Position numbers and translations under genes: made by a program
Assembly (NCBI GenBank): GCA_019454045.1
Contig: SKCR01031852.1
Location: 22,721-86,720 of the forward strand
Source of the DNA: Zanthoxylum bungeanum
Taxonomy: Eukaryota; Streptophyta; Magnoliopsida; Sapindales; Rutaceae
Length of the DNA stretch: 64,000 nucleotides
Direction: 5' to 3'
Notes under the pieces: model-generated
What the model saw: only the letters and a program-made list of their open reading frames with translations
The model's database searches: none
Told to the model about the DNA's origin: nothing
Shown: in pieces, positions 12,373 to 23,141 of the stretch
Layout of the letters: each line of letters opens with the position of its first letter
Position numbering within the stretch: the first letter of the stretch is position 1

Positions 12373-12844
12373 GTCGGCCCCACTTTGATGGGATATGTAC
12401 AGTGTGTGACAGTGACAGTCATATCAAAATTCGTGCAATTATTTTTACTTACCGGGCTTGCCAGCTGCCACCTAACTTGCCTGTTGTGCGGAATTAAGTT
12501 AATATTGCCGCACCTGGCGTGCTAAACCCCGTACCTGGTGTGTCGATGTTGCATCTCCGTACCTAGAGTGCCGCAGTGGTGATGATTGTCCATTTTCGAA
12601 CCATGCTCCATTTTCGGAGAGTCATTTTCGGCATATGATGTGGGTGCTCCATTTTGGAGCGCCATTTTCGGCAGCTGATGTGGTAGCGGTCCATTTCTGA
12701 ACTGTGATGTGTGAGAATGTGGCTCATTTTGAACCGTTACTTGATGAGAGGTGGCTCATTTTGAACCATTACTTGATGAGATGGTCTTTGCCGCCACAAA
12801 CCTGCAAATACAAAGCAAAAATTACATGTATATAATATGTCGTT

Positions 12845-13265
12845 CGGAGTGCCATTTTCGGCATCTGTTGTGTGTGCTCCATTTTGGAGCGCCACTTTCG
12901 GCATCTGATGAGTGTGCCCCATTTTGGAGCGCCATTTTCGGCATCTGATGTGTGTGCTCCATTTTGGAGCGCCATTTTCGGCATCTGATGAGTGTGCCCC
13001 ATTTTGTAGCACCATTTTCGGCATCTGATGTGTGTGCCCCATTTTGGAGCGCCATTTTTGACATCTGATGTGTGTGCCCCATTTTGGAGTGCCATTTTCG
13101 GCATCTATTTTGTGTGCCCTATTTTGGAGCGCCATTTTCGGCATCTGATGAGTGTGCCCTATTTTGGAGCACCATTTTCGGCATCTGATGAGTGTTCCCC
13201 ATTTTGAGCGCCATTTTCGGCATCTGATGAGTGTGCCCCATTTTGGAGCACATTTTCGGCATCCG
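12845..13265 (-). repeat. 40-bp tandem array, copy 2
   Basis: About eleven monomers of the same 40-bp unit, with the 40-bp step broken only near the right end (38-bp unit near 13178-13216). It lacks the 28-bp partial monomer present in copy 1, so the two arrays have changed length separately since duplication. Confidence 0.92.
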
Positions 13266-13527
13266 TTGTTGTAGTGGTCCATTTCTTAACCATGCTGATG
13301 AGAGAGTGGTTCATTTTTTAACCGTTGTTGATATGAGAGTGGTCCATTTGCGAACCATTATTGATGCTGATGTGGGCCTCGCCCCCAGAGTGCCATACCC
13401 GGCAAGGCTGATGTTGATGTTGTGGGCCTCGCCCCTGGAATGCCATACCCGACGAAACTGATAATAATGGTGTGGGCCTCGCCCCTAGAATGTCATATTG
13501 CCTCTCATGAGAGAATCTTGATAGCTG
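13266..13527 (-). repeat. Relic units of the GAGGCCCACATCAG-type repeat
   Basis: In element sense three spaced units contain 'gccgggtatggca' and 'ggggcgaggcccaca' (about 13370-13500). These match the 29-bp array and its longer parental unit in Tat-2 (50290-51150). Here the unit stayed at about three copies, whereas in Tat-2 it expanded. Two or three 'gttcgaaatggaccac'-type units lie at 13270-13360. Confidence 0.8.
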
Positions 13528-14240
13528 GACATACTTTTTTCCTCAATGAATGCTTTGCGTCGAAACCTGAGAACCTTCAAAGTACTCGATACAACTCAAA
13601 TCCGACCGTTTGAGTGAATGATCTGAGCTAGACTCCAAGTGTGTGTGTGACGGGGCTCTTTCGCAGCTTAGTCCTTAAGAAAACCAACTCGATGATTTCG
13701 TCTCGGAGAATCGGACCAGTGGGTCTAACCAACCTAGATGTCTGGATCACGCTCTGTGAGTACTTCGTCATACTCAACATGATATGGTCTTCTTCTTTTT
13801 CTTTTGTCTCTTTCTTTTCTTTATTTTCATTTTGAACTTTTTTTTGACACACCTACCCTTTAAGGTAGCATTTCTCCTCATGGTGGTCCTAATACTCGCC
13901 CATGAGTAGCTTCACGCTTATCGGTTATAGGTGGTCTATTTTTTTTTTCATCGGAGAGACTTTTTTTTCGTTTCCAACAACATCATATATCGTAGCATCA
14001 GTAAACCAGGGTGGACATCCAGGCAAACGGTCATTCACTGATCCATCATCTCTTCAACTAGTCACTTTGCCAACCACTCAGGCTTCTACTGCTAGGATCC
14101 CGTAATCAAGTGCTCACGGGTCTAGCTAAGATCAATCCATTCAGAATATCGGACGAGAGCACGTCTCGCACTTATCGTTTCTAAGGTTTCTCCTTTCAGC
14201 ATACAATGTCATCACCGGACATATGTCTAGCCACCAAAGA
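13528..14240 (-). other. 700-bp module shared with the Athila-type element
   Basis: From 'cctcaatgaatgc' to the 'cttatcgtttctaagg' region, this block matches 24719-25432 in order and orientation, both on the minus strand of their element. Shared anchors include 'gtgtgtgtg', 'atgatttcgtctc', 'cctaccctttaaggta', 'ctcctcatggtggtccta' and 'cttcacgcttatcggtta'. No long frame is open. It lies between gag and the 3' LTR in both elements. It is either a captured segment or a conserved 3' module. Confidence 0.85.
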
Positions 14241-14374
14241 TTTCTCATTCTCTGACATTCCTCTTTTCAATTGCTGGTAATTTGGGGCTTCGCCCCCAGG
14301 GGTTCATTTCTGAATATTGCTGGTATTATTTTATATGCTTTCAACTTGCTTGTATTCTACCGCTTTCTCTTTCC

Positions 14375-14620
14375 TTCTTTGAGACCTGCAAACACAAACA
14401 AAACAATAGAATGAAAACATGTGCGTGTGATGTGTAAGTATGCAAGTGTAGAGGTACTCCCTTTTTGTGATGGGTTGGATCCTCATTGTGCTCCTTGTCG
14501 CCATATGTCTTTGGTCGCCCCCTGCTGGTTATCTTTTGTTTGAAATCTGCAAAAACAAAACACAAAACAAGGGATGCAAGTTACGTGTATGCATGTATGC
14601 ATGGATGAATTTCCTATCCT
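14375..14620 (-). other. Two intron-acceptor-like cassettes
   Basis: In element sense there are two similar units, each with ATGCATAC-like text, then a T-rich run, then TTTGCAG (14386-14392 and 14547-14553). Comparable cassettes are at 10678-10684, 12802-12808 and, in Tat-2, 51372-51374. Ogre elements are known to splice an intron inside their genome, so real acceptors are possible. Donor sites were not identified. Confidence 0.45.
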
Positions 14621-14626
14621 ATTGGG

Positions 14627-14899
14627 TTAGGTTTTCTGCCAATTCCCTTGGTGATTGCTCGGTTTTCTCTTCCTCAGGCAAAGTACAACATTAATCGGCT
14701 CGGTGAACTCATTCCTTTCCAAGTCTGACAGTTTCGCTGCCCCGTTTCCCAATTTCTGAATGGCCATTCTACCTTTTCTGCTTGCTTCTTCTAGGAGTTC
14801 TCTGCGTTCCAGATACCGTTGAATATCAGGGTACCAAGGTTGAATACTTTTGTCAAATATCCTCATGTCGTTCAGGTTGAAAGGGAGGGGCTCAGACAT
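14627..14899 (-). pseudogene. Short frame with an integrase-N-terminal-like box
   Basis: A 90-codon minus-strand frame contains PWYPDIQRYLERRELLEEAS. That resembles the W-Y-x-D-I-x-x-Y-L segment just upstream of the zinc finger of Gypsy/Tat integrases. Nothing after it matches the HHCC finger or the catalytic core. It may be the last trace of pol left when this gag-only element formed, or an unrelated small frame. I am not sure. Confidence 0.4.
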
Positions 14900-14971
14900 G
14901 TAAACGAAATGAACATCTTTATTATCATTAAGAACAAAACAAGTTTGAACAAGTAGACAAAACCAATGTCT

Positions 14972-16417
14972 TTAAAGATGCAGGGTTGCAATCAAATAAA
15001 CTAGGAGGAACAACTTCATCATTCGCCTCATGGCCTTCTTCCTTGGCCTAAGGTTATTCACTGTTGTCCTTCTTATCCCCATGAAAGAAACTGGGTGGTT
15101 AAGAGCTTGAAGGACAAAACTTTCAGGCAGGCCGGAGTTGATCATATAAGTGGGTGGTGGAACGGAGTGGTAGTTTGGTGGAGGATTTCTGTGTGTGTTG
15201 GGTTTTTTCTGGATCGGGTATTTTATGGGTGTCAATGAGGTTTTGGATTTCATGTCTAAGGCGGATGCAGTTGTCAGTTTCATGGACTCTCCTCTGATGG
15301 AAGTGACAATATAGGCTCAGGTCAAGGTTATGTGGCACAGGGTTTGGAATTGGTTTGGGCTCTAAAGGTTCTAGAAGTCCTTGTGCCTTCAGCTTTTCGA
15401 ACACCCTTGAAAGAGGCTTACCAAGGTTGGAGAATCGCCTGTTTTTTATGGTAGCGATCTCAGCAGTAGCGGGCTTGGTCTCAGAAGGCCCCCCAAAAGT
15501 CCGCATATTCTGGTTATAGAACTTTCTGTTCTCAGCTTCTTCTTCTTCAATATCCATGACAGTCTCCCTAAACTGTCGGAAATCTACAATCATGGAGGCC
15601 ATTCTTCTTAACTTGCCATAAATAGAGGGCTTAGTGCCCTTGATGATCATTTTGATCTGGTCCTTCTCTGAGGGCCGAGTTTGTATCTTCAAAAGCTGGC
15701 TCCTCCAGCGGTCTACATACTCCTTGAAGCTCTCCTCCGGCTTCTGCTTGATGTTTTCCAAGTCACGGAGTGACAAATCGATCTCCAGGTCTGTAATATA
15801 CTGTTTTAAGAAGGCATCAGCTAGTTCCCTCCAATCTTCCTTAACCTTTTTCTCTAGGTTGTGATACCACACTACAAGTGCTCCCTCAAGAGACATCCCA
15901 AATATTTTCAGCACCTGCTGCTTTGATAAATCCACTGAACTCATAACTGAGACGTACTGGTGGAGATGGACCCTCGGATCCCCATTCCCATTGAACTTGG
16001 CCATATCCGGCATCTTAAACTGAGCTGGCAGCTGCTCCTCAAAAGTCATTGTTTCACAGTCTAGTAAGTCTTCGTCCTTACCTTTCATCTTGCGGGTAAC
16101 CAACTCTACCTGGTCACAGAGTTTTTGTATTTCAGCCTGAGACCCAGCTATCCTCCCCGCGACATATTCTGCTATATCATCATCGAAGATAGGATATCAT
16201 CATTCACCCTGTTTGGAGGCTCTTCACGCCTCTCATTCTCAGATCTACCCCCAGCACGGGGCACAACCATATTAGACATGGCGACAGTGAACGCTTGCAG
16301 TTGTTCAGTCATTTTGGCGAGATTAGCTTCAATCTGGTCCACTCGAGACCCATCGTTGACAGATTTATTCATATTTGCTACCGGCCTTTTGGTGAGTCTC
16401 CATTCTTCCCTAACCAA
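14972..16417 (-). pseudogene. gag: Tat-1 gag (frameshifted)
   Basis: Gag forms the particle and binds element RNA. The frame starts near 16417 (MVREEWRLTK…), shifts near 16180, runs for 326 codons to 15123, then shifts again near 15190 into a frame ending at 14972. The core has AQFKMPDMAKFNGNGDPRVH, the capsid-type W-Y-H-N-L…DW-R-E-L-A-D-A-F-L segment and EESFKEYVDRWR. The C-terminal knuckle is C-H-F-H-Q-R-R-V-H-E-T-D-N-C, the C-x2-H-x4-H-x4-C form of Tat-clade gags. Compared with the intact gag of Tat-2 (48699-50006), the two frameshifts are the main defects. Confidence 0.88.
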
Positions 16418-16463
16418 ACGGGAATCTATGATGGCTTTTAAGACGCAAAAAGGGTTAGCATGA

Positions 16464-17327
16464 TGCGTTTATGCATGACATGTTTGCAATTTATGGAATA
16501 AATAAGCTCATAAAAGAATTTACACTAATTGGCCTGTTATCATTTCAAAGTATTCAATCACACTATTGCGCGGTGCAAACTTGTCCTAGTTGAAGAGGCC
16601 CAACAAGTTCATACTTTTGCGATAACATGACTAAACGACTTCAAATAATAAGTGGTCTAAGCACAAAATGGCCCATCATCATTTTAGAAACTTTTGGCCC
16701 AATTTTCAAAGGACATGAACTTGTCCCAGTTTAAATGGCCCAACAAGTTCACATCTCTTGACAAAAGATCCAACTGAATCCAAATAACGATGGTCCTAAA
16801 CACAAGCATAAATAAATATTTTCTAAGGGTCATATAACTAAGGTTCACATGTAGGTTTCAGGAGTGTAAAAAAAGGCCCTCGCTGATGAAGGATTGTTCA
16901 CAACTAGGACTCCCCACTCAAGGGTTCAAGCGACCAAGTGAACGCACCTTTTTTATACCTTACAGTACGTGCCAACGAGTTATGGTGTGTGACTGACTGT
17001 CAAATGGATTTCCCATTGTAGATTCCCCAGAGGGAGGGTGGAGCGAGGCTCTCTTAAGTACCCAAGCCTCTTAGGCTCTAATCGCTTGGTGTCAGGAATA
17101 AACAACGAGTCCTCCAAATTAGTCTATCACAATGAGCTACGGGTGAATGATTATCTAGGTGCCTTCACAGCTTTTCCTTTAGAAAGGTAGTGAGTGAAGG
17201 GAGACACCAAACCATCACCTAGCCTTAACAATTCCTTTAATTAAACTCCTTAAACCCACAGTAGACATGATTAATTAAAACACAAATCACAAACATTACA
17301 AGATATTATTTCGGGGCCGATTCTCTA
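16464..17327 (-). other. Tat-1 leader between primer site and gag
   Basis: No open frame. It matches the Tat-2 leader (47705-48698). It contains two copies of a unit with 'ggcccaacaagttca' next to 'aacttgtcc(t/c)agtt' (about 16578-16612 and 16715-16754), also double in Tat-2. There is no ORF1 upstream of gag, unlike full Ogre elements. Confidence 0.75.
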
Positions 17328-17345
17328 TCCCTAGTGGAGTTGCCA
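17328..17345 (-). promoter_or_regulatory. Tat-1 primer-binding site
   Basis: In element sense TGGCAACTCCACTAGGGA, three bases after the LTR end. The Tat-2 version is TGGCGACTCCACTGGGGA. This form is the site reported as complementary to tRNA-Arg in Ogre-type elements. The Tat-1 copy has two changes. Confidence 0.82.
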
Positions 17346-17348
17346 GAC

Positions 17349-19755
17349 TGTAGGACACAGAAACTGGGCGACGCATGCTGTTCCGGGCTCGCGGCCCGGT
17401 TGGGAGTACGGAGTAGCCCACGGGGGACTAAACCGGAGAATAATGGAGTCACCACCCGGCGTGTACCGGAAAAATGATTTAAGGCCGCACTCACCCCTCG
17501 CAAGGGAAGACCTCAAACCGTTGGGTTCAGAATGGTCCCTTACTTATGTCGTTTGTAATGAATGGATTTGTGCAATATTAACCAAGTCTACTCAACATAC
17601 ATATTGGTCAAAGTAGTCTAAATTCTTATAAAGCCTAAATCTAGGTTTGCATGCTTCAAAAGTAAACTTTCATTACGACAAATATTCAGCATCACACAAA
17701 AGCATATTAAATAAAATACGATTTAGACATGATGTAAATCAAACTCCAATTGCAAAATAAAGTAATTAAGTCATGCTAAACATAAAACAACATTCTAATG
17801 GCCTAATCATGCTCAAATAAAAGTTTGGATGAAATGAAATATGTGAATCCTTCGAGTGGTACGGGGCATTGTATCCCGAGTGCAGACCATAATATCGTCC
17901 ATTCGGATACGGCTATGAAATTTATGTCCGGGTTTCCATCCAATATACCATGAGAGGGAACACACATTTCACTTATCCGAATCACATCATACACTAATTA
18001 TTAATTCTCATGCGACGAAAAATAAGTTACATGCTTTTCTAAGTTACTAATTTATATAACGTAAATTAAATAACATGCTAAACTAATTATTCATGCTAAA
18101 CATCATAAAACACATTTCCTAAGTTATTATTTCATTCGAAGAAATTCAAACAACATGCTAAACTAATTATTCATGCTAAACATCATAAAACACATTTCCT
18201 AAGTCATTATTTCATGTGAAGAAGTTCAATAATATAAGCCCTCGGGTCTAACCTTTTGTGTCGTCTCTCGGAAGTGCGTTATACGGCCGTCGGAAAGGCT
18301 AAAACACCGTGATTCCACCAGTTCAAGGTTTTGACGTTTTTGCTCGCTGTTTCATCGTTTTATCCGCTGTTTCCACTTCGTTTAGCTGCGATTCAGATCA
18401 CCACACTTAACTCACTGGTTGGCAGGGAATTAGGGACTGTTTTGGTGATGGTTTGGGTGTGAATGTGGAGGGCTGAACTGGGCAGTGTGTGCGTGAGTTA
18501 TGGGGCTAAATAAGGCAGTTTTATGCGTGAATATTATAGGCTAAATGAGGCTGATTTAGGTGTGAGTTCCAAGGGCTAAATGAGGCAGTTTATGCGTGAG
18601 GATTATAGGCAGTTTAGGTGTGTGTTTCGAAGGTTAAGTGAGGTAGTTTGAGGCGCAAGTTGAGAGGAAGTGATGGGCTGATTCAGAGGCAGTTAAAGGG
18701 CGTGAAAATGGTGCTGAATGGGGGCTTAATGGGGCGCTGAACTGGGCAGAATGTGGGAGCTAAATTGGACAGTTTGTACATTGGTTCCAGGGGCTGGTTG
18801 AAGGGTGTTTTAGGCGTGAGATTTAGGTCTATAATGGGGCAGTTTGGGGTGAATTATGGGGCTGAAATGGAGGGTGTTTTGGGCATGAATTAGGCAGTGA
18901 AGGATGGCAGTGTTCCAGGCGTGAAGATGATGGGCTGATTTGGAAGCAATGTGCGTGAGTTGTAGGCAGTGAGGGACGGAAGTGTGCGTGAGGATGAGGC
19001 AGTGAGGATGATGGCTTTGGGCGTGACTTGTAGAGGGAATAAGGGGGCTGTTTTGTGTTCTCTAAATGCAAAATGTTTGCTTAATGTGTGCTAGGTGTTT
19101 CAAGGGAGGAAAATGGTGGTCTATATAGGCAAATAAGGTGAGCATTAATTAGGTAGGCCAAGTGATGGTGAAGGGTAATTAATTTGGTGACTTGCTTTGT
19201 TGGCAAAGGAAGGAAAAGTGATGGAGCTTTGTTGAAAATGAATAAAGGTTGTGATTATTGTGTTGAAAATGGATAAAGAGAGGTTATATGGTCATGGGTG
19301 TGGGGTAATAGCATAAATGATGTAGGGTTGTCTTATTAAATGGCTAGGAAAGTTGGTGTCAAGGTAAAAGTGAGGTCAAAGGTGTAAAACAAGCTTGGTA
19401 GAAGGGTAAATCATGTTTGAATAGTGGATGGAGGGGTGAATTTAGTGTGTTTGGCGTGGGCTTCATGGTTGGTGGGCTTGGTGTTTGATTTATTTTGGTT
19501 TCATGGGCTTTGGATGTGGGTTTTGGTGTTTAGGTGAGCTTAGAGTGGTTTGCGGGGATTTCGGGCCAAGGATATGCCTCGAAACGAAGATTCAACAAGC
19601 GAACTCCGAGCGAATTCAATGAATTAAAACCAATGATGTGTCAATTCTTGTCCTCTCCTTTCCGACGACCGTTTTCCACGACTTCCACGACTTAAAGGTA
19701 CTGCCTCCTTACGAGGCTCATCATCGGGCTGGTATGCAAAAATGCAATGCCTACA
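17349..19755 (-). repeat. Tat-1 5' LTR (right in window)
   Basis: A 2407-bp LTR, the partner of 7819-10246. It ends in CCTACA at 19755, directly followed by the GAAAC target repeat. It shows small differences from the left LTR: a shorter G/T-rich block near 18660-18720 and several substitutions. The element is therefore not very recent, but its LTRs are still easily aligned by eye. Confidence 0.94.
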
Positions 19756-20964
19756 GAAACATATAAACGTACAAAGCTATGCTTGTAGCCAAAAGGTATC
19801 GCTATCAACATTGTGTCGATTACGACGAAACCTTTTACTCGTTGCCATGATTAAATCCATTTGGATAATGCTTGCTAATGCTGCATGTTTCATTTATGAA
19901 ATATGGCAGCTGAACATCAAAATCCGCTTTCCTTAAACGGAAACCTTTTGGAGGATGTTTATCAACATCCTAACGGTTTTGCCGTACCAAAATAAGCAAA
20001 CAAGGTTTGCAAGTTAAATCGATCCATTTATGGATTGAAACAAGCATTGCGTTCTTGAAACCAGCGTTTTGATGTAGTCATAATGATATATGATTTAATT
20101 CAAAACGAACATGATTCTTGTGTATATAAGGAGGTTAGTGGGAGCGCACTAACAGTGATTGTCCTATATAATGATGACATGTCATTTCTTGGAAATGACA
20201 TTCCCATAATACAATCGGTGAAATCTTGACTTTCATGAAAATTCTCCGTAGACTACTTGGGAGTGACAAACTTTATTCTAGGAATAAGTATCTACTAGGA
20301 TAGATCTAAAATTTGATGGCACTCTTCGAGAACTCGTACATTGAAAAATATGTACGCGACCTGGTGTCTCATATGCTTTGAGCATATGGAGTCACAATCA
20401 GGCCGATCCAGATGATAGTCACTGGATTGATGTTAAGAACATCTTTGAGTATCTTAGACGAACTAAGGATGCGTTCTTAATTTATGGAGAAGGAGAACTT
20501 GAAGTGACTGGGTTCACCGCTGCAAGTTTACAAACTGACAAAGACGACTGTAAATCGCAATAAGGGTAATATATAGTTTGAATAACGAAACAGTGAGCTG
20601 GAAATCTTCCAAGCAAGATATTGTTGCCGAATAAACAACAAAAATAGAATATTGCTGCAGCTGAGGCAGCAATAGAAGCACTTTGGATCTATATAATCCT
20701 AATTGGATTAGGAGTAGTTCTATTAGCAGCCGAGCTAGGCTACATCACAAGCTAAAGAATTAATGGTCTCATCAACGATCCAAGTATATACTTCAACTAT
20801 TCATCTGATTTGTTCAGATCATAAATCGTGGCGATGTGATGATCGAATAAATCGCATCAGATGATAACTTTGCAAATCTGCTGACGAAATCAGTTTCTCA
20901 GCAGAAATTTGAGCAACCCGTACATAGTTCAAGTGTAGGACACTTGAGTGATTGGCTATAGGCC
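19756..20964 (+). pseudogene. Copia-1 reverse transcriptase (3' part) and RNase H
   Basis: After the Tat-1 insert, RT codons resume in several frames ('YQHCVDYDETF…' then IKSIWIMLANAA and the K-V-C-K-L-N-R-S-I-Y-G-L-K-Q-A text near 19990-20045). The catalytic box reads Y-N-D-D at 20167-20178 instead of the usual Y-V-D-D. A 61-codon frame at 20378-20563 (HNQADPDDSHWIDVKNIFEY) and the following 'VSWKSSKQDIVAE' are RNase H. Stops and shifts abolish function. Confidence 0.85.
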
Positions 20965-20974
20965 AAGTGGGGGA
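20965..20974 (+). promoter_or_regulatory. Copia-1 polypurine tract
   Basis: AAGTGGGGGA lies one base before the 3' LTR start and would prime plus-strand synthesis. Confidence 0.88.
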
Positions 20975-20975
20975 T

Positions 20976-22937
20976 TGTTGGACAATTATGACCCATAGCA
21001 TCACTATTTGTACAGAACATGGTGTTGTTGTACAAATTAACTATGTGACAAAGGAAATTGCTCTTTTATCATTTGTAATTAGATTACCAAGATATATAAA
21101 TGATAAAAGTCCATATGATTAGTACCGGATTAATAAGATATGAGACAGTATTAATCCACTAAGGTTTAATCATTAAAATATCCATAGTCGTAGTATTATC
21201 GAGACTGGACATCGATAATACGGAATAGACTAGTATTGCACTTGTGCGCGTTGTGGGAGCATAACGGCATAGTTCTCATATATTTAAGTATTGGATACTT
21301 ATGCAAGTGTAATATGAGGTTGTATTTACCAATGGTACGGAAACAGCTTTGCTCTGGATAGACCCCTCAGAATTCCATTGGTAGTATGACTATGTGTCTA
21401 TGGAAATCCGAATCAAGGTAGGTGTATTTTGTCTTAACCTGAGACTTGCATCGCTAATACTTGCGACAATCAATATACTTTGGTTTTGGTCATCCAGGGC
21501 TTTAACAGGTTCTGTGTACGCCTCTTCTGGATATATTGAGAATCGTAGTGTATTGAATGTGATGTCAAGATGGAAGTATCATTCCAGTCATATGGAGATG
21601 ATAATCATGCATGATACAGAACTAGTACTCTTATGTACTGCAATCATCGGGATAATATAACTAGGTCATGTTTATCCGATTATAGAGACTATTTATCAGA
21701 GATCCGATATGTGCTTCGTACGGGGCAGACACAATTCCAGCCCCAGGCCTAGCATGTGACATCCGATACTGGATCGTAATACGCAATACTACGTATACTA
21801 CGCCTGATACAGATTATATATTCCATTAAGAATATTTCTGGAGAATTGGGTAGGCACAGTGCTTTGCTAGAAGCCAACCATGTCTTGTAAATCGGTAAAA
21901 ACGTAGTACTAGGTACGTACGTGTTCGGATAGTCCGACAACCGAATTTACTGCCAACATATCCAGGGATCTCATAGGTCGCTTCCCGAAGATTCACCGAT
22001 GACGTATGACTCACACATAATTAATCTGGGATTAATTATAAGAGAGATAAAATTAATCTAGGATTAATTACGGAGAAATTTTATCTGGGATAAAATACTA
22101 TTTAAAGAGAAAGAACGATTAATTTGGAATTAATCGGTAAAATAATATATTCGATATATTAAAACGAAATTAGATTTCGACGTGGAATTAAAATTAGATT
22201 TTAATTCGGGCGAACGAGTTAATTTAGAATTAATTCACTAGCGACGTGAATAGTAATTTTGCTAGGCATAATTATTTAATTAAATTTGATTTAATTACGT
22301 CGCAACGGAAAATTCGTTAATTTCGAATTAGCGAACATGAGCCCGGGATGTGTTGCGGGCCCACTCGGATTTTGAATCAAGTGGGGTTCACATGTCACAT
22401 CACAAGTCACATCATTTGTCACTTTAGTTGATGGTTTTGGTGAGTTGGTGAGGACTTGTTCAACACACTTGGTAAAGTTGATGGCTTGAGTGACATATAC
22501 CAAATATTTGGTATATCTTTTTTTTTTTTTTGAAATCAATTAACACAAGTCATTCACTCTCTCTCACTCTCTCATGCTCTCGGCTTTGAGCCATTTTTCT
22601 CTCAAATATTTTCCTTCTTGGCCGAGAATCAAAGAGGAAGAACAAGGAAATTTTGTAGCAAAATTTCCAAAGCTACCACTTAAAGGAGTCATTCAAAGGT
22701 GATAGGGAAACCTATCCTTGAGCTTGGAATCAAAGATCAAAGCTTGGAGCATTGATTCAACATTCAAAGAGGAGCTTGGAGCACAACTCAAGGGCTTGGC
22801 CGAAACTTCAAGGAGCAATTTTTTGTGTTCAACGCATCCAAAACCGATCAAAGTGAGTATTTTCCGCATTCTTACTTTGTTGTATTCACATGATTTCTTG
22901 CTTAATTTGATCTTGGTTTGACCTAGAAAACCCAACA
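20976..22937 (+). repeat. Copia-1 3' LTR
   Basis: A 1962-bp LTR with TGTTGG…CCAACA ends, followed directly by CGAAT. It matches the 5' LTR with modest substitution and a few indels. A run of about 12 T near 22519 and 'ctctctctcactctctc' near 22558 are shared with the other LTR copies. Confidence 0.95.
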
Positions 22938-23116
22938 CGAATATCACTAGTAATACCATTGACCATAAGAAGCCTCATTCTTTCGGTGCATGTTTTGTAA
23001 ATTTTCATCACAACATTTTTGGGGAGAGAAGGAAAATGTTTGTGGAGTCTTACAAGAGTTTCTTCCATACCTTGATTATAGGGCATCAACAATTTTAGGA
23101 AGCTGAAAGAACCGAC
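22938..23116 (-). pseudogene. N-terminal half of the coding-like frame split by Copia-1
   Basis: The minus strand is open from about 23116 to the insertion site and includes LLMPYNQGMEETLVRLHKHF and ERMRLLMVNGITSDI. It joins 1102-1003 in frame when the insert is removed. I cannot assign the family. It could be an exon fragment of a host gene or part of an older mobile element. The Athila-type LTR begins 26 bp further right. Confidence 0.35.
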
Positions 23117-23141
23117 TTAGAGTCACATAGTACCGTTGTTG

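Larger units (their letters stand above)
9001..13200 (-). repeat. 2.1-kb tandem duplication spanning part of the LTR and the 40-bp array
   Basis: 9001-11103 and 11118-13200 are near-identical direct copies. Each holds about 1.25 kb of LTR followed by the LTR-proximal internal region and the 40-bp array. The second copy therefore contains a truncated LTR (11118-12372) in the middle of the internal region. The junction carries an 18-bp filler (11104-11121) identical to LTR positions 10049-10066. Confidence 0.9.
7819..19755 (-). mobile_element. Tat-1: gag-only Tat/Ogre-type Gypsy retrotransposon, minus strand
   Basis: The element runs right to left. Ends are TGTAGG/CCTACA and the flanks are the identical 5-bp repeat GAAAC. 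In element order: LTR (19755-17349), primer site, leader, gag, short integrase-like scrap, a 700-bp module shared with Athila, tandem arrays, a partial LTR and second array made by duplication, then the 3' LTR (10246-7819). No RT, RNase H or full integrase is present, so it is non-autonomous. It fits the published class of terminal-repeat elements with a gag domain (TR-GAG), with a Tat-type gag. Confidence 0.92.
1108..22937 (+). mobile_element. Copia-1: complete Ty1/Copia LTR retrotransposon, carrying a nested Tat element
   Basis: Both LTRs begin TGTTGG and end CCAACA, and the element is flanked by the identical 5-bp direct repeat CGAAT (1103-1107 and 22938-22942). Order on the plus strand: LTR, initiator-Met primer site, long leader, gag with CCHC knuckle, protease/pre-integrase/integrase, reverse transcriptase, RNase H, polypurine tract, LTR. 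Integrase before RT is the Copia order. All coding parts carry stops and frameshifts, so this copy is inactive. The RT is interrupted at 7818/19756 by Tat-1; without that insert the element would be about 9.9 kb. Confidence 0.95.

Noticed and set aside
10720..13265. CRISPR-like array (40-bp regular repeat)
   Set aside because: There are no unique spacers: the repeat is head-to-tail and continuous, inside a plant retrotransposon.
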